Below are positions 16,135 to 24,722 of a stretch of DNA of 53,603 bases, in pieces. The stretch is from assembly GCA_016208315.1 (NCBI GenBank), contig JACQYF010000072.1, positions 1 through 53,603 on the forward strand, written 5' to 3'. Origin of the DNA: Chloroflexota bacterium (lineage in GTDB: Bacteria > Chloroflexota > Anaerolineae > UBA4142). Positions within the stretch are counted from its first letter, which is position 1; each line of letters begins with the position of its first letter. A model generated the notes under the pieces. That model was not told where the DNA came from, searched no databases, and worked only from the letters and a program-made list of their open reading frames with translations. The translations under genes and the position numbers were made by a program.

Positions 16135-17678
16135 ATCTGCGTCTCGCGATTCGCCCAGTACGGTTCGCGCATGACGCGCTTTAGTATCTTGCCCGCGGCG
16201 TTCCGCGGGAATTCGTCCATTAGGACCACTTGGGCGACCTGCTGGTATTTCGCGGCGACGCGTTGGTTGACCCAGGCGCGCAATTCTTCGGCGGTGATCG
16301 CGCCGGGCTGCCGCAATACGACCGCCGCGAGCGGACTTTCGCCCCACTTGTCGCTCGGAATTCCGAACACCGCGGCTTCGCGCACCGCCGGATGCTGCAC
16401 GACCACTTCCTCGATGTCGCGCGGGTACACGTTGACGCCGCCCGAGATCATCATATCTTTCTGGCGGTCCACGAGAAAGAGGAATCCATCCTCGTCCACG
16501 TAACCCAGGTCGCCGCTGCGCAGCCAGCCGCCCGCCATCGCCTTCGCCGTCAGATCGGGACGCTTGTAATAGCCCGCCATCAGGAACGGCGAGCGTCCCA
16601 CGATCTCGCCAACCTCGCCCGGCGGCAGCGCTTCGCCCTTTTCGTTCAGGATGCGGATGTCGCAAAATTGCGGCGGCACGCCGACCGACATGGGCTTGGT
16701 CGCGTAATGCGTCTTGTCGAGAATCGTCATGAATCCTTCGGTGACGCCGTACAGCTCATAAAACACGCCGGGCAATCGCCGCGTGAGTTCCTCGCGGTGC
16801 TGCTTGTGCAGCGGCGCGCCAACCGTTCCGATCATTTCCAGCGACTTGAGCCGCTCCGCCGAAAACAGCGGCGAGTTCAGCATCGCCACGATCTGCGCGG
16901 GGACCATGTAGATGTGCGTCACGCGTTCTTGCTCGATCGTCTTGATGAGGAGATCGGCTTCAAAGTGGTGGAGGAAAATATAGGTCGAGCCGAAATAGAG
17001 CGCGGGCATCAGCGTCAGAAACGCGCCGTTGAAAATGAGTGAGCCGGCGTGCAGCACGACGCTTTCCGGCGTCATGCGCCACGCGGAACCGAACAGCACG
17101 CCGTACAGCGCGCGGACGCCGTGCGTGAGGACGATGCCCTTGGGCAAGCCGGTCGTGCCGCTGCTGTAGATGATGTTGTAGGGATGATCGTCGCTCAAAT
17201 CCACGCGCGGCGGTTCACTGTCGCTTGCACCCGCAACCACCGCGTGATAGTCGCGATAACCCGCCGGCGCGTTCTCGTCGAGCGCGTCGGTCAACAGGTA
17301 GCGGTCGGAGGAAATCGCGGGCAGATCGCGTTTGATTTCGTCGAGGATGGGAACGAAATCACGATTGGTGACGACGAGTGCCGTATCCGAATCGTTGAGC
17401 AAGGTCGTCAATCCAGCGCCGCGCAAGAGCGGGCTGAGCGGCACGACGACCAGGCCGATTTTCGCCGCGGCCCAATAGACCTCGAGCAATTCAAGGCAGT
17501 TGGGCAAAATCGTCGCGACCTTGTCGCCGATGGTCAGGCCATTGCCAAGCAACGCGTTCGCCACGCAGTTGACGCGCGCGTTGAATTCGCGATAGTTCAG
17601 CTGCGTGCCTTCAAACACGACTGCAAGTTGATTCGGGCGATACCGCGCGTGTTGCGACAAGAGTTGGCTGAGGTCCAT
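16131..17678 (-). CDS. AMP-forming acyl-CoA synthetase/ligase
   Basis: 515 aa, full length for the ANL superfamily. It activates a carboxylic acid with ATP to the acyl-adenylate and then forms the CoA thioester. Visible motifs: phosphate loop YSSGTTGLPKGIVLTH (about 169-184), YGVTEGF, the GYVDEDGFLFLVDRQKDMMISGG hinge region, and the catalytic Lys in GKILKRV near the end. GGGAG lies 6 nt before the ATG. It is the last gene of a Liv-type transporter cluster in the same direction, which suggests that the imported substrate is a fatty, aromatic or branched acid that is activated on entry. The exact acid cannot be read from the sequence. Confidence 0.88.
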   Translation of the reverse strand: MDLSQLLSQHARYRPNQLAVVFEGTQLNYREFNARVNCVANALLGNGLTIGDKVATILPNCLELLEVYWAAAKIGLVVVPLSPLLRGAGLTTLLNDSDTALVVTNRDFVPILDEIKRDLPAISSDRYLLTDALDENAPAGYRDYHAVVAGASDSEPPRVDLSDDHPYNIIYSSGTTGLPKGIVLTHGVRALYGVLFGSAWRMTPESVVLHAGSLIFNGAFLTLMPALYFGSTYIFLHHFEADLLIKTIEQERVTHIYMVPAQIVAMLNSPLFSAERLKSLEMIGTVGAPLHKQHREELTRRLPGVFYELYGVTEGFMTILDKTHYATKPMSVGVPPQFCDIRILNEKGEALPPGEVGEIVGRSPFLMAGYYKRPDLTAKAMAGGWLRSGDLGYVDEDGFLFLVDRQKDMMISGGVNVYPRDIEEVVVQHPAVREAAVFGIPSDKWGESPLAAVVLRQPGAITAEELRAWVNQRVAAKYQQVAQVVLMDEFPRNAAGKILKRVMREPYWANRETQI

Positions 17679-17695
17679 CGGGTCTCCCTTTCTCC

Positions 17696-17765
17696 TCCGC
17701 GAATCACGCGAATCTTCGCCAACTTTCTTTTTCTTATTCGCGAGATTCGCGAGATTCGCGGATAA
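17696..17765. repeat. Inverted repeat of CGCGAATC words
   Basis: TCCGCGAATC-A-CGCGAATCT on one side pairs with AGATTCGCG-A-GATTCGCGGA on the other, with a single mismatch. It fills the gap between livF and the ligase gene. A close relative with a perfect 19-bp stem lies at 48060-48128. Confidence 0.75.
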
Positions 17766-17775
17766 AAGCAGTTCG

Positions 17776-18483
17776 TTAGATCGCCAGATAGGATCTTACT
17801 TCCGGACTCGTCTTCAATTCCTGCACGGTCCCTTGATACTTGACCGTCCCCTTGTCCAACACATAGCCCCGGTCGCTCACCGCGGTCGCAAAGGCGATGT
17901 TCTGCTCGCACAGCAGCATGGTCAAGCCCGTGCTCTTGAGCGTGAGCAGCATATCGCGCAAGTGCTCGACGATCAGGGGCGCAAGCCCTTCAGCCGGCTC
18001 GTCGAGTAAGAGAAATTCGGGATTGCCCATCAACGCGCGACCGACTGCCAGCATTTGCTGCTCGCCGCCGCTCAAGGAACTCCCTCGATAGGTGTCGCGC
18101 TCTTTCAAGCGTGGAAACAAATCGTAAATCTGCTCAACCGTCCATGGCTCGCGTCCGGGCGCCGCCGGCTTGCGCGCGATCTCTAGATTCTCGCGTACCG
18201 TCAGCGTCGGAAAGATGCGGCGGCCGGCGGGTACGAGCGCCACGCCGCGCCGCGCGATTTGATACGGACGCAGGCGCGCGATCTCTTCGCCTTTGAAAAT
18301 AATACTTCCCTCGCGCGGCGGCGTGACGCCCATGATGCTGTGAATCGTCGTCGTCTTGCCCACGCCGTTCCGTCCCAGTAGCGCCACCACTTCGCCCGGC
18401 TGCACCTTCAGCGAAATGCCGAACAGCACGTGGCTTGTGCCATAATAGGTGTGAATCTCGTTCGTTTCCAGAAATGCCGTCAT
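17776..18483 (-). CDS. livF: Liv-type ABC transporter ATPase (LivF-like)
   Basis: 235 aa, standard LivF length. It powers uptake of branched-chain amino acids or similar acids together with LivG. Walker A GRNGVGKTT (about 36-44), the Q-loop region, signature LSGGEQQMLAVGRALM, Walker B LLLDEPAEGLAP and the switch His region (CEQN in this branch) are all present. AGGAG is 6 nt before the ATG. It lies downstream of the fused LivM-LivG gene in the same direction. Confidence 0.92.
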   Translation of the reverse strand: MTAFLETNEIHTYYGTSHVLFGISLKVQPGEVVALLGRNGVGKTTTIHSIMGVTPPREGSIIFKGEEIARLRPYQIARRGVALVPAGRRIFPTLTVRENLEIARKPAAPGREPWTVEQIYDLFPRLKERDTYRGSSLSGGEQQMLAVGRALMGNPEFLLLDEPAEGLAPLIVEHLRDMLLTLKSTGLTMLLCEQNIAFATAVSDRGYVLDKGTVKYQGTVQELKTSPEVRSYLAI

Positions 18484-18547
18484 CCGGTTCTCCTCACCTG
18501 CCAGTCCAGTTCAATCGAACCACCCAGCCACCCAACCACCCAACCAC

Positions 18548-20419
18548 CTACACCATGCTCCCCGCCTCGCCCAAGTACACCGCATGCACTTCGGCATTTC
18601 GTTTGATCTCGTCCACCGTCCCTTCGGCGATCACGCGACCCTGGTGCAGCACGGTGATCTTTTCCGCGATGCCGAAGACGATGTCCATATCGTGCTCGCA
18701 AAACAGCACCGTAATGCCGCGCTCCCTGACGAGACGCTTGACGAGGTCAACCATTTGCACGCGTTCCCAGGGCGCCATGCCCGCGGCCGGTTCGTCGAGC
18801 AGCAGCAGTTTCGGTTCGCCCGCGAGGGCGATGGCCATTTCGAGCGTCCGTTGATCGCCGTGCGAAAGCGAGCCGACCAGTTCATTGGCTTTGTCGGCGA
18901 GACCGACCTCGGTCAGGATTTCCAATGCCTCGTCACGCAACAGGCCGCGCGCGGTGGAAAAGAATTCAAGCGTGCGATTGTGGCTCGCCATCAGCGCGAG
19001 TTGGATGCTCTCGGCGACGGTAAAGCGGGGAAAGACGTTGATGATCTGAAAGGCGCGCGTCACGCCCATGCGGCTAATGCGATAGGCGGGTAGGCCGGTA
19101 ATGTCCCGGTCACCGAAAAAGACGCGACCCTTGTTGGGGATGTAATGGCCGGTGATGCAATTGAAAAACGTTGTCTTGCCCGCGCCGTTCGGTCCGATGA
19201 TCGCGTGAATCGTGCCCGGCTCGACCTGGAGACTGACGTGGTCGGTGGCGCGCAAGCCGCCGAAATCTTTGGTGACGTTTTCGGTCTTTAGGAGTGTGGG
19301 AGTGTGGGAGTTTGGGAGTGTGTTTGTCATTGCGAGCGGTCTTGCCGCAAGGGGGGCTACGCTCTGCGAAGCAATTCCCAATTCGGTATCGGACGCGTAC
19401 GCGGCTTCGTCGCGATCCCTCACTCCGCTTGGGACGCTTCCTGCAATGACATTGCGCGCTGCGCGGCGCCGCCACCACGGAACGATAAAGCCGACAACGC
19501 CCTCGGAAAGTCCGATGACGATGGATAAGAGAATCAATCCGAAAATGAGCGGCCAAAACTCGGTAAAAGTCCCAATGAACTTGCGCAGCCAGGTCACTAC
19601 GCCCGCGCCGACGACCGGGCCGATAAAGTAATACGTGCCGCCGACGAGACTCATAAAGACCGGCTCGGCCGAGCGCGTCCAGTCGAGAAAGCCGGGATCG
19701 GCAAATCCCTGGAACAGCGAAAAGAGCGCTCCGGCCACTCCGGCGATCGCGCCGGCAATCGTAAAGGCGAGCAACTTGTATAGCCGTTCGTTGATGCCGA
19801 GGAATTGCGCGCGGTGCGGATTGTCGCGGATAGATTTCAGCGCCCAGCCAAACGGCGAGTTGACGATGCGCCACAACAGCAAAATGCAAACGACGACGAC
19901 CCCCAGGACGAAATAGTACATGACCGTCAACTCTTCGAGCGGGCCGGGTTTGGGGATACCTTGAATGCCGTCGCTGCCGCCCGTAAAGCCATACCACTCG
20001 AAGACGACTGCCCACAGCAATTGGCCGAACGCGAGGGTGAGGAGCGAGAAATACAATCGAATTGAACGGACGCAGAACCAACCAATGATCGCCGCGATGA
20101 TCCCGCTGACGAGGGGCGCGGCGAGCAGCGCGACCGGGAACGGCGCGCCGTACCGTTTCAACAACAGCGCAAGCGCGTACGCCCCGACGCCGAAATAGGC
20201 CGCGTGCCCGAACGAGACCAAGCCGGTGTAGCCGAATAAGAGATTGAACGAGCTTGCGAACAGCGCCAGCACGATAATCTCGGTGATCAAGTAAACCTCG
20301 GCGCGTTCGAGGATCAGGGGCACGGCCACGAGAGCCAGCGCGACCAGCCCAATCCACAATCGGCTGGAACCCAAGACTCTCGCCCTCTGTGTCAGGGGAA
20401 CAGTTTTCGTCACATCCAT
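18548..20419 (-). CDS. Fused Liv-type permease and ATPase (LivM-LivG)
   Basis: 623 aa from the ATG at 20419, supported by GGAGAG 4 nt upstream. Residues 1 to about 315 form a LivM-type permease with about ten hydrophobic helices and the family stretch GYTGLVSFGHAAYFGVGAYA. Residues from about 380 form a LivG-type ATPase with Walker A GPNGAGKTT, signature LSHGDQRTLEMAIAL and Walker B LLLDEPAAGM. These are normally separate genes. The joining linker (about 323-380) is low-complexity and is encoded by a short palindromic element (19325-19451) plus a CACTCCC word repeat, so the fusion seems to come from a spacer becoming an open frame. An ATG inside the element (MTNTLPNS) could still start LivG on its own. 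Confidence 0.88.
   Translation of the reverse strand: MDVTKTVPLTQRARVLGSSRLWIGLVALALVAVPLILERAEVYLITEIIVLALFASSFNLLFGYTGLVSFGHAAYFGVGAYALALLLKRYGAPFPVALLAAPLVSGIIAAIIGWFCVRSIRLYFSLLTLAFGQLLWAVVFEWYGFTGGSDGIQGIPKPGPLEELTVMYYFVLGVVVVCILLLWRIVNSPFGWALKSIRDNPHRAQFLGINERLYKLLAFTIAGAIAGVAGALFSLFQGFADPGFLDWTRSAEPVFMSLVGGTYYFIGPVVGAGVVTWLRKFIGTFTEFWPLIFGLILLSIVIGLSEGVVGFIVPWWRRRAARNVIAGSVPSGVRDRDEAAYASDTELGIASQSVAPLAARPLAMTNTLPNSHTPTLLKTENVTKDFGGLRATDHVSLQVEPGTIHAIIGPNGAGKTTFFNCITGHYIPNKGRVFFGDRDITGLPAYRISRMGVTRAFQIINVFPRFTVAESIQLALMASHNRTLEFFSTARGLLRDEALEILTEVGLADKANELVGSLSHGDQRTLEMAIALAGEPKLLLLDEPAAGMAPWERVQMVDLVKRLVRERGITVLFCEHDMDIVFGIAEKITVLHQGRVIAEGTVDEIKRNAEVHAVYLGEAGSMV
19325..19451. repeat. 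REP-like palindromic element inside livM-livG
   Basis: About 127 bp bounded by the 9-bp inverted ends TGTCATTGC and GCAATGACA, with GC-rich inner sequence and no gene of its own. Elements with TGTCATTGCGAG ends are common dispersed repeats in many bacterial genomes. It is in frame with the surrounding coding sequence. Rickettsia palindromic elements are a known precedent for in-frame insertion. Confidence 0.65.
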
Positions 20420-20431
20420 TCGACTCTCCAA

Positions 20432-20479
20432 TTACCTACTACCAATTACCGACTACCCACTCCAACTTCCAACTTCCAA
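20432..20479 (-). repeat. Word-repeat spacer between livH and livM-livG
   Basis: Contains variants of CCAATTACC and CCAACTTCC in tandem with no gene. It belongs to the same class of spacer as 13105-13188. Confidence 0.6.
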
Positions 20480-21358
20480 CTACCTTTCCGGCTGCCCGAA
20501 CAACCCCCATGGTCGCAGCACAAGGACGATGACCATGGCGACAAAAGGCAGCGCGATCCCCAGACGCGAAGAGATGTTGATGCCAAAGCTGTGCATGAGG
20601 CCAATGATGCCCGCACCCAACAGCGCGCCGGGAAAACTGCCCAACCCGCCGATCACGGCGACGATAAATGCTTCGATCAACACCTCGACATCCATGCCCA
20701 GGCCCACGGAACCGAGCGGCGCGACCAGCACGCCTGCCAAGCCCGCCAGCCCCGCGCCGATGACGAAGACGATCGTAAATACGCGCGGAATGTTGATGCC
20801 GAGAATTTCCAGCATTTCGGGGTCGGACACCGCCGCGCGAATCATTCTGCCGAGCGAGGTCTTTTCGACGGTATACCACAGCGCCAGCGCGAGCAGCGGC
20901 GCCCAGACAATCACAAAGAGGTTGTAGGCGGGGAAAGGTTGCCCGGCGATATTTACTGCGCCGCTGAACGGTTCGGGGAGCGAGATCGAGCGATACTGCC
21001 GTCCCCAGACGATTTTCGTCAGGTCGGCAAAGACGAGGATGAGGGCAAAAGTGCCCAACAATTGCAGCTCGTGGGCCTTGCGATAAATGCGCCGGAGCAC
21101 GCCCCATTCGACGACCAAACCCACCGCGCCCACGATGATGGGCACGAGCGGCACGGCCAGCCAAAAGGTCGGGAACGGGCTGGCTTGCACGACGAACATC
21201 GTCGCAAGGAATGCGCCGATCATGTAGAGCGAGCCGTGCGCGAGATTGATGACGCGCAAAACGCCGAACACCAGCGTCAGTCCGGCGGCGACCACGAACA
21301 ACACCGAGGCGCGCGTCAGCCCGGCGAGAATCAACAGGACGATCGTCCCCAAGTCCAT
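20480..21358 (-). CDS. livH: Liv-type ABC transporter permease (LivH-like)
   Basis: 292 aa from the ATG at 21358 (MDLGTIVLL). The open frame extends upstream into repeat sequence, but that part is not family-like. About eight hydrophobic helices, with typical LivH stretches such as LTLVFGVLRVINLAHGSLYM near the start and NAP-like GRMIRAAVSDPEMLEILGI in the middle (the EAA-type loop contacting the ATPase). It forms the transmembrane pore with the LivM half of the fused neighbour. Upstream GGGGG is a weak ribosome binding site. Confidence 0.9.
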   Translation of the reverse strand: MDLGTIVLLILAGLTRASVLFVVAAGLTLVFGVLRVINLAHGSLYMIGAFLATMFVVQASPFPTFWLAVPLVPIIVGAVGLVVEWGVLRRIYRKAHELQLLGTFALILVFADLTKIVWGRQYRSISLPEPFSGAVNIAGQPFPAYNLFVIVWAPLLALALWYTVEKTSLGRMIRAAVSDPEMLEILGINIPRVFTIVFVIGAGLAGLAGVLVAPLGSVGLGMDVEVLIEAFIVAVIGGLGSFPGALLGAGIIGLMHSFGINISSRLGIALPFVAMVIVLVLRPWGLFGQPER

Positions 21359-21371
21359 AGCACCCCCAACG

Positions 21372-21492
21372 GTAGGCAAGTACACAGGTACACAGGGAAA
21401 CAGGTACACAAGTAGACGCGCTGACTGTCCACTTGTTTACTTGTGTACCTGTCTACCTGTTCCCCTGTTTCCTTGTTTCCTTGTTTACGTGT
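21372..21492. repeat. Inverted repeat of GTACACAGG / CCTGTGTAC words
   Basis: The left part repeats AAGTACACAGGTACACAGGGAAACAGG. The right part carries the complement in many variants (ACTTGTGTACCTGTCTACCTG, TGTTTCCTTG). The same words form the repeat at 25678-25785. It fills the gap between livJ and livH and can fold into a long imperfect hairpin. Confidence 0.75.
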
Positions 21493-22737
21493 CTACTTGT
21501 TTCCCGCTTTCTCTCGAATCGCGGTGATCTCGGCGGCCGAGCGCCAGACCGAATCGCCGGCGATGTAGACGGGGTCCTTGTAACGCGCAAACTCTTTAAA
21601 CTCTGGGAGCCAGTCCACGACGCCGATGTACGTGCCGACGTTGGCTTGGTGGTGGAACTTGTCAATGTAACGTCCGGGGCCGCGCAGCGAATCCAACTGC
21701 ATCCCTTCGAGCGCCGTCACGAGTTTATCCTGTTCGAACGAGTTCGCGGTCTTGGCCGCTTTCGCCCAAGCCATCACCGCATCGTAGGCATTGATCGCCC
21801 AGGTGACCGGCCATTTGTTGTAGCGCTTGCGGTACTCGGCGATGAACTTGTCGAGTTGGCTGCTCGGTGCGAGTTTCTGGATCACGTCGAACGGGCCGCG
21901 CTCGTAGCCGATCACGCCGGGCACCACGTCCGGCCCAAGCCCTTGCAGAACATCCACATCGTACAGCGCCATGAACTTGACCTTGTCGAAAAAGCCATAG
22001 TTCTTGGCTTGCTTGGTAAAGGCGATCAAATCCGCGCCGAAGAGGTTCGAGTAGACCGCCTCGGGCTGCTCGGCGAGCGCCGCGGTAATGAACGAGGTAA
22101 AGTCCTTTTCGTTTAGCTTGGGGAACAACTCTTTGGTGACGACCACATCCTTTTTCAGTTCCTGAAGTTTTGTCTTCCAGGCCTCGGACTGGATGTGGCC
22201 GAATTCATAGTCGGGGGCAATGATGACGTACTTTTTGTACGGCAGCTTGGCCGTGTAGACGCCCATGGCCGCGCCTTCGATCTGCGTGTTGGGCACGACG
22301 CTAAAGATGTACTTGTGTCCCTGTTCCCAGAACGCGCGCTCGGTGTTGGCCGTGTGCGAGATGAGGACCGTTTTGTTTTCTTTGGCGATGGGGGAAATCG
22401 CCAGCAGCACGCCGCTGCTCACCGGCCCGAGGACGCCAGAGACTTTTTGGCTCAGGATGAGGTCGCGCGTTTCGCGCGCGCCCACGTCCGTCTTGCCTTC
22501 GTTGTCGCGAACCACGAGTTCAATTTGACGACCCAGGACGCCGCCCGCCGCGTTGAGTTCGTCCACGGCAATCTTGGCGCCGTCCACTCCGGCTTGACCC
22601 AGCAGGGCATTGCCGCCAGAGGTCTCGATTACCATCCCCAGTTTGACCGGGGCCGCGGGCGCAGTGGCACAGCCAGCCAAAAGTACGAACACAACCGTTA
22701 GCGCGATCACAGTCCACAGCCATCGTGTCTTGGACAT
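21493..22737 (-). CDS. Liv-type substrate-binding lipoprotein
   Basis: 414 aa from the ATG at 22737, preceded by GGAGGAGG and close spacing. A short charged start, a hydrophobic stretch and the lipobox LLAGC (Cys about residue 22) mark a lipoprotein facing outward. The rest is a periplasmic-binding-protein type 1 (Leu/Ile/Val-binding) fold with typical stretches GGNALLGQAGVDGAKIAVDE and VSGVLGPVSSGVLLAISP. It captures the substrate for the LivH/LivM-G/LivF transporter. The ligand cannot be predicted; the ligase at the operon end suggests an organic acid rather than an amino acid. Confidence 0.88.
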   Translation of the reverse strand: MSKTRWLWTVIALTVVFVLLAGCATAPAAPVKLGMVIETSGGNALLGQAGVDGAKIAVDELNAAGGVLGRQIELVVRDNEGKTDVGARETRDLILSQKVSGVLGPVSSGVLLAISPIAKENKTVLISHTANTERAFWEQGHKYIFSVVPNTQIEGAAMGVYTAKLPYKKYVIIAPDYEFGHIQSEAWKTKLQELKKDVVVTKELFPKLNEKDFTSFITAALAEQPEAVYSNLFGADLIAFTKQAKNYGFFDKVKFMALYDVDVLQGLGPDVVPGVIGYERGPFDVIQKLAPSSQLDKFIAEYRKRYNKWPVTWAINAYDAVMAWAKAAKTANSFEQDKLVTALEGMQLDSLRGPGRYIDKFHHQANVGTYIGVVDWLPEFKEFARYKDPVYIAGDSVWRSAAEITAIREKAGNK

Positions 22738-22887
22738 TTTCTCCTCCTCCTTGCCCGCCCTTCGGCGGGCAGACTTTACAGAATCAAGCAAAGGCAAACG
22801 ACGGTGTTCCCCTAGAGATCACCCCCTTCCTTGACGACGCGCGGGATGGTTATTCGATTGTAATTAGGAGGAGCATAACACGCGACA

Positions 22888-22915
22888 GTTACAACGCAGT
22901 TACAGCGACGTTACA
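22888..22915 (-). promoter_or_regulatory. Triple TGTAAC direct repeat upstream of the transporter operon
   Basis: Three exact TGTAAC copies (GTTACA on the plus strand at 22888-22893, 22899-22904, 22910-22915) have an 11-bp period, so they lie on one face of the helix. A possible -10 (TACAAT) lies about 20 bp downstream in the operon direction. The layout fits a multimeric activator of the livJ operon. Confidence 0.6.
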
Positions 22916-22949
22916 GCGTGACAGGGGAAGCGCGAGGCCCGCTCGGCAG

Positions 22950-23960
22950 TCAATCCGACTCCGACTTGGCCGCGCGCGTCATCAAGTCCATGACCGCCTG
23001 GCGCGGATCCTTGTTCTCGAACACGACGCCGTAAACTTGCTCGGTGATCGGGAGTTCGACCCTGAGGCGCGCGGCCATTTGCATGGCCGCCTTGGCGGTC
23101 GCCACGCCCTCGGCGACCATCTTCATCGAATGCTGAATCATCTCGATTTTTTCGCCGCGCGCGAGACGCTCGCCCACTTGATGGTTGCGCGAATGGGGGC
23201 TGGCGCACGTCGCGATCAAATCGCCGATGCCGGCCAAGCCGGCCAGCGTCATCGGGTTCGCGCCGGCCGCCGACGCCAGGCGCGCTATTTCCGCCAGCCC
23301 GCGCGTCAGGACCATCGCCTTGGCGTTATCGCCAAAGCCGAAACCGTCCACCGCGCCCGCGGCGATCGCGATAATGTTTTTCAGCGCGCCGCCGAGTTCC
23401 ACGCCGATCACATCCTGGTGCGTGTACAATCGAAAGCGCGGCAGCATCATGGTTTCCTGAACGAAACGGGCCGTCGCGGCATCGGGCGAGGCGATGACGC
23501 TGGCCGTCGGCAGCCCATTCGCGATCTCGCGCGAGAGGTTGGGACCGGAGAGGACGGCGATGCGCGCGTGAAACGCCGCGGGCAATTCCTCGGCGATCAC
23601 TTGCGACATGCGCTGGGTCGTGTCAATTTCCAGACCTTTCGAACCGCTGACGACGACGGCCTCCACGGGCAAGAAATCGCGCGCGCGGCGCATGTTCTCG
23701 CGCAACGTCTGAGCCGGGACGACCATCAAGAGGAGCGCGCAGCGGTCGAGCGACTGCTCGAGCGAGGAGGTAACGAAAAGCCCGGCCGGAAAAATCAAGC
23801 CAGGCACGAAATCGCGATTCTCGCGCGCGGCCTGCAAGCGTTGAGCCTCATCCGGGGTCCGCGTCCAGAGCGTGACCGCCAAGCCCTTTTGCGCGAGCAG
23901 CACCGCGAGCGTGGTGCCCCACGAGCCGCTGCCGATGACCGCGACACGTGGCTCAGCCAT
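22950..23960 (-). CDS. gpsA: NAD(P)-dependent glycerol-3-phosphate dehydrogenase
   Basis: 336 aa. It reduces dihydroxyacetone phosphate to sn-glycerol 3-phosphate, the head-group precursor of membrane phospholipids. The N-terminal dinucleotide fold has VAVIGSGSWGTTLA. SGPNLSREIANGLPTA, the catalytic Lys region VELGGALKNIIAIAAG and GLAGIGDLIATC are family hallmarks. The ATG at 23960 overlaps the plsY end (ATGGCTGA), so the two are probably translationally coupled. PlsY uses the product of GpsA, which fits their pairing. Confidence 0.95.
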   Translation of the reverse strand: MAEPRVAVIGSGSWGTTLAVLLAQKGLAVTLWTRTPDEAQRLQAARENRDFVPGLIFPAGLFVTSSLEQSLDRCALLLMVVPAQTLRENMRRARDFLPVEAVVVSGSKGLEIDTTQRMSQVIAEELPAAFHARIAVLSGPNLSREIANGLPTASVIASPDAATARFVQETMMLPRFRLYTHQDVIGVELGGALKNIIAIAAGAVDGFGFGDNAKAMVLTRGLAEIARLASAAGANPMTLAGLAGIGDLIATCASPHSRNHQVGERLARGEKIEMIQHSMKMVAEGVATAKAAMQMAARLRVELPITEQVYGVVFENKDPRQAVMDLMTRAAKSESD

Positions 23961-24660
23961 TTTGGGATTTTCCCAAGCGTTGGCCAAAGCGCCGTTCGGT
24001 TCCGGTGCGAAGGCGCTCGATATTGGGTTTATGGACGAATACGATAATGATGCCGATGACGAGCGAGAGGAGAAAGTAGCTCCACGGCGCGCCGCCGGTT
24101 AGCACAAAGTACAGCATAACGAGGGGAAACAAGCCGGCCGCCGTGAGCGACGCGACTGATGCGTAACGCACGACCAATAGGACGATGAGAGGGATCGGCG
24201 CCGTAATGAGGGTCGCGAGGGGAAATAGCGCGAGACACGCGCCCGCCGTTACGGCGACGCCGGCCCCGCCGCGCCCTTTCTCGGCGATCATTTGAATCCA
24301 GCCCAGCGGCGGCGCGGCATAGCTCGCGCGCGGGTCGGGCTTGGCAAGCAGCGCGATCCACAGCGACCAATTGTGGCCGATGAGGACGCCGAGGACCGCT
24401 AGCGCGTGCGCGCCGCTGTATTCGGGAAAGAGCCAGCGCGCGAGGAGGACCGGGATGACGCCCTTGAGAATATCGCCAATGACCGTGATCGTGAACGCGC
24501 CCCAGCCCGCGCTGCGCAAAACATTCGTCCCGCCCGTGCGTCCGCTGCCATGCTTGCGCACGTCCACGTTCCAGAGCAATCCCGCGAAATATCCGGTCGG
24601 AAACGCGCCAAAGACATAGCCAAGCAGCAGGCCGAATAGGTAAGCGAACAAAATCGTCAT
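23953..24660 (-). CDS. plsY: Glycerol-3-phosphate acyltransferase PlsY
   Basis: 235 aa from the ATG at 24660 (GGAG 9 nt upstream); an in-frame ATG at 24678 has no good site. An integral membrane protein with several hydrophobic helices that acylates glycerol 3-phosphate using acyl phosphate, the first step of phosphatidic acid synthesis. Motifs: GAFPTGYFAG, the SGRTGGTNVLRSAGW region, the GD-LKG motif and the loop GLLIGHNWSLW-type stretch. The loop with KGRGGAGVAVTAG matches the third PlsY motif. It overlaps gpsA by 8 nt. Confidence 0.93.
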   Translation of the reverse strand: MTILFAYLFGLLLGYVFGAFPTGYFAGLLWNVDVRKHGSGRTGGTNVLRSAGWGAFTITVIGDILKGVIPVLLARWLFPEYSGAHALAVLGVLIGHNWSLWIALLAKPDPRASYAAPPLGWIQMIAEKGRGGAGVAVTAGACLALFPLATLITAPIPLIVLLVVRYASVASLTAAGLFPLVMLYFVLTGGAPWSYFLLSLVIGIIIVFVHKPNIERLRTGTERRFGQRLGKSQNG

Positions 24661-24722
24661 CAAGGAAGACTCCGCCATTCAGTCAATTAGTCAACTGACT
24701 AAACCCACTTTCACCACGCGAG

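Noticed and set aside
19325..19451. Insertion sequence
   Set aside because: The element is only 127 bp, has no transposase and no target duplication that I can see; it fits a REP-like palindromic repeat better.
21372..21492. CRISPR-like array (also 25678-25785)
   Set aside because: The repeats are short, irregular and adjacent without unique spacers of constant length, and the second half is the complement of the first.
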